This document shows positions 5,927-6,178 of a stretch of 6,178 nt of DNA, in pieces. Where the stretch lies: contig JBFIXI010000121.1 of assembly GCA_041605955.1 (NCBI GenBank), positions 1 through 6,178 of the forward strand, in the 5' to 3' direction. Position 1 is the stretch's first letter, and every line of letters starts with the position of its first letter. The notes below the pieces were generated by a model. The model was not told the DNA's origin. It was given only the letters and a program-made list of their open reading frames with translations, and searched no databases. Position numbers and translations under genes: made by a program. Source of the stretch: JAHEJX01 sp041605955. Its GTDB lineage: Bacteria; Actinomycetota; Acidimicrobiia; Spongiisociales; UBA5794.

Positions 5927-6178
5927 CTACGAACCCCCGGCCGAGGCCACGAACTCGGCGGTGAGCTGCTCCCACAAAGCTGCAGCTTCCGCCGTGTACA
6001 CCGGGGTGTTCCCGCCGTTGCTGTAGACGCCGTTGAAATCGTCCGAGTGGTTGTCACGGACCCAACTCCGGAAGGTGTCCCAGACTGAGCCGAACTTCCC
6101 GAGATTGAAGCCGCGGTCCTACTGCCATCCGCCTTCCGAGAGCGTCAGCCCCGCAGCTCGGCGACGGCCGCCGCCAGC
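5927..6178 (-). pseudogene. Unidentified gene tail interrupted by an in-frame amber stop, running off the right edge
   Basis: The - strand from 6178 down to the TAG at 5927-5929 is one frame that reads like protein. It runs AAGLTLSEGGWQ, then TAG at 6119-6121, then DRGFNLGKFGSVWDTFRSWV, then a Gly/Asn-rich turn (SDDFNGVYSNGGNTPVYT) and a closing amphipathic helix (AEAAALWEQLTAEFVAS). The 63 codons after the amber stop have no early ATG, GTG or TTG start. The composition (Trp, aromatic and acidic residues, helix at the end) is coding-like and continuous across the stop. One transition (CAG or TGG to TAG) would explain the break. I do not recognise the family. The 5' end lies outside the window, so it may be a pseudogene, a sequencing error, or two pieces. 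Confidence 0.4.

Noticed and set aside
5559..6026. A 155-codon + strand frame overlapping the end of the HNH gene.
   Set aside because: Its first 200 bases are an out-of-frame reading of the HNH domain, and the rest is antisense to the - strand remnants.

Overview
The window looks like chromosomal DNA from a high-GC actinobacterium. The clues are GC-rich codons, GTG and TTG start codons, a DUF222/13E12-type HNH protein, a probable leaderless promoter, and a perfect actinobacterial LexA box (TCGAAC-N4-GTTCGA). I cannot name the genus; Acidimicrobiia-like or mycobacteria-related lineages would both fit.

Layout, left to right: (1) 3-1535 (+), the C-terminal part of a large protein cut by the left edge, carrying a PD-(D/E)XK-like nuclease signature of the kind seen in defence-associated and helicase-associated proteins. 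(2) 1536-2069, about 530 bases with no intact gene but two apparent gene remnants: an AraC-type helix-turn-helix tail on the + strand, and a short piece on the - strand that resembles an RNase H-like nuclease. (3) 2070-2558 (+), a 162-residue unrecognised, probably cytosolic, beta-rich protein. (4) 2671-4428 (+), a complete secreted gamma-glutamyltransferase (ggt) with its catalytic residues in place. (5) 4549-5763 (+), an intact DUF222-HNH endonuclease-like gene with a sigma70-like promoter whose -10 element abuts a perfect 16-bp LexA palindrome that runs across the start codon. (6) 5764-6178, debris on the - strand: a second piece of the same RNase H-like family, ending at the HNH gene's stop codon, and a further coding-like frame interrupted by an amber stop and running off the right edge.

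The genes do not form an obvious single pathway. ggt and the 162-residue gene look like ordinary single genes. The rest reads as an accessory or rearranged region with nuclease-type genes at the left edge and right centre and eroded gene pieces beside them. The best-supported biology is that the HNH gene is probably transcribed as a leaderless mRNA and repressed by LexA, so it should be induced by DNA damage. I see no CRISPR array, tRNA, rRNA or complete insertion sequence, and no convincing new multi-gene system.
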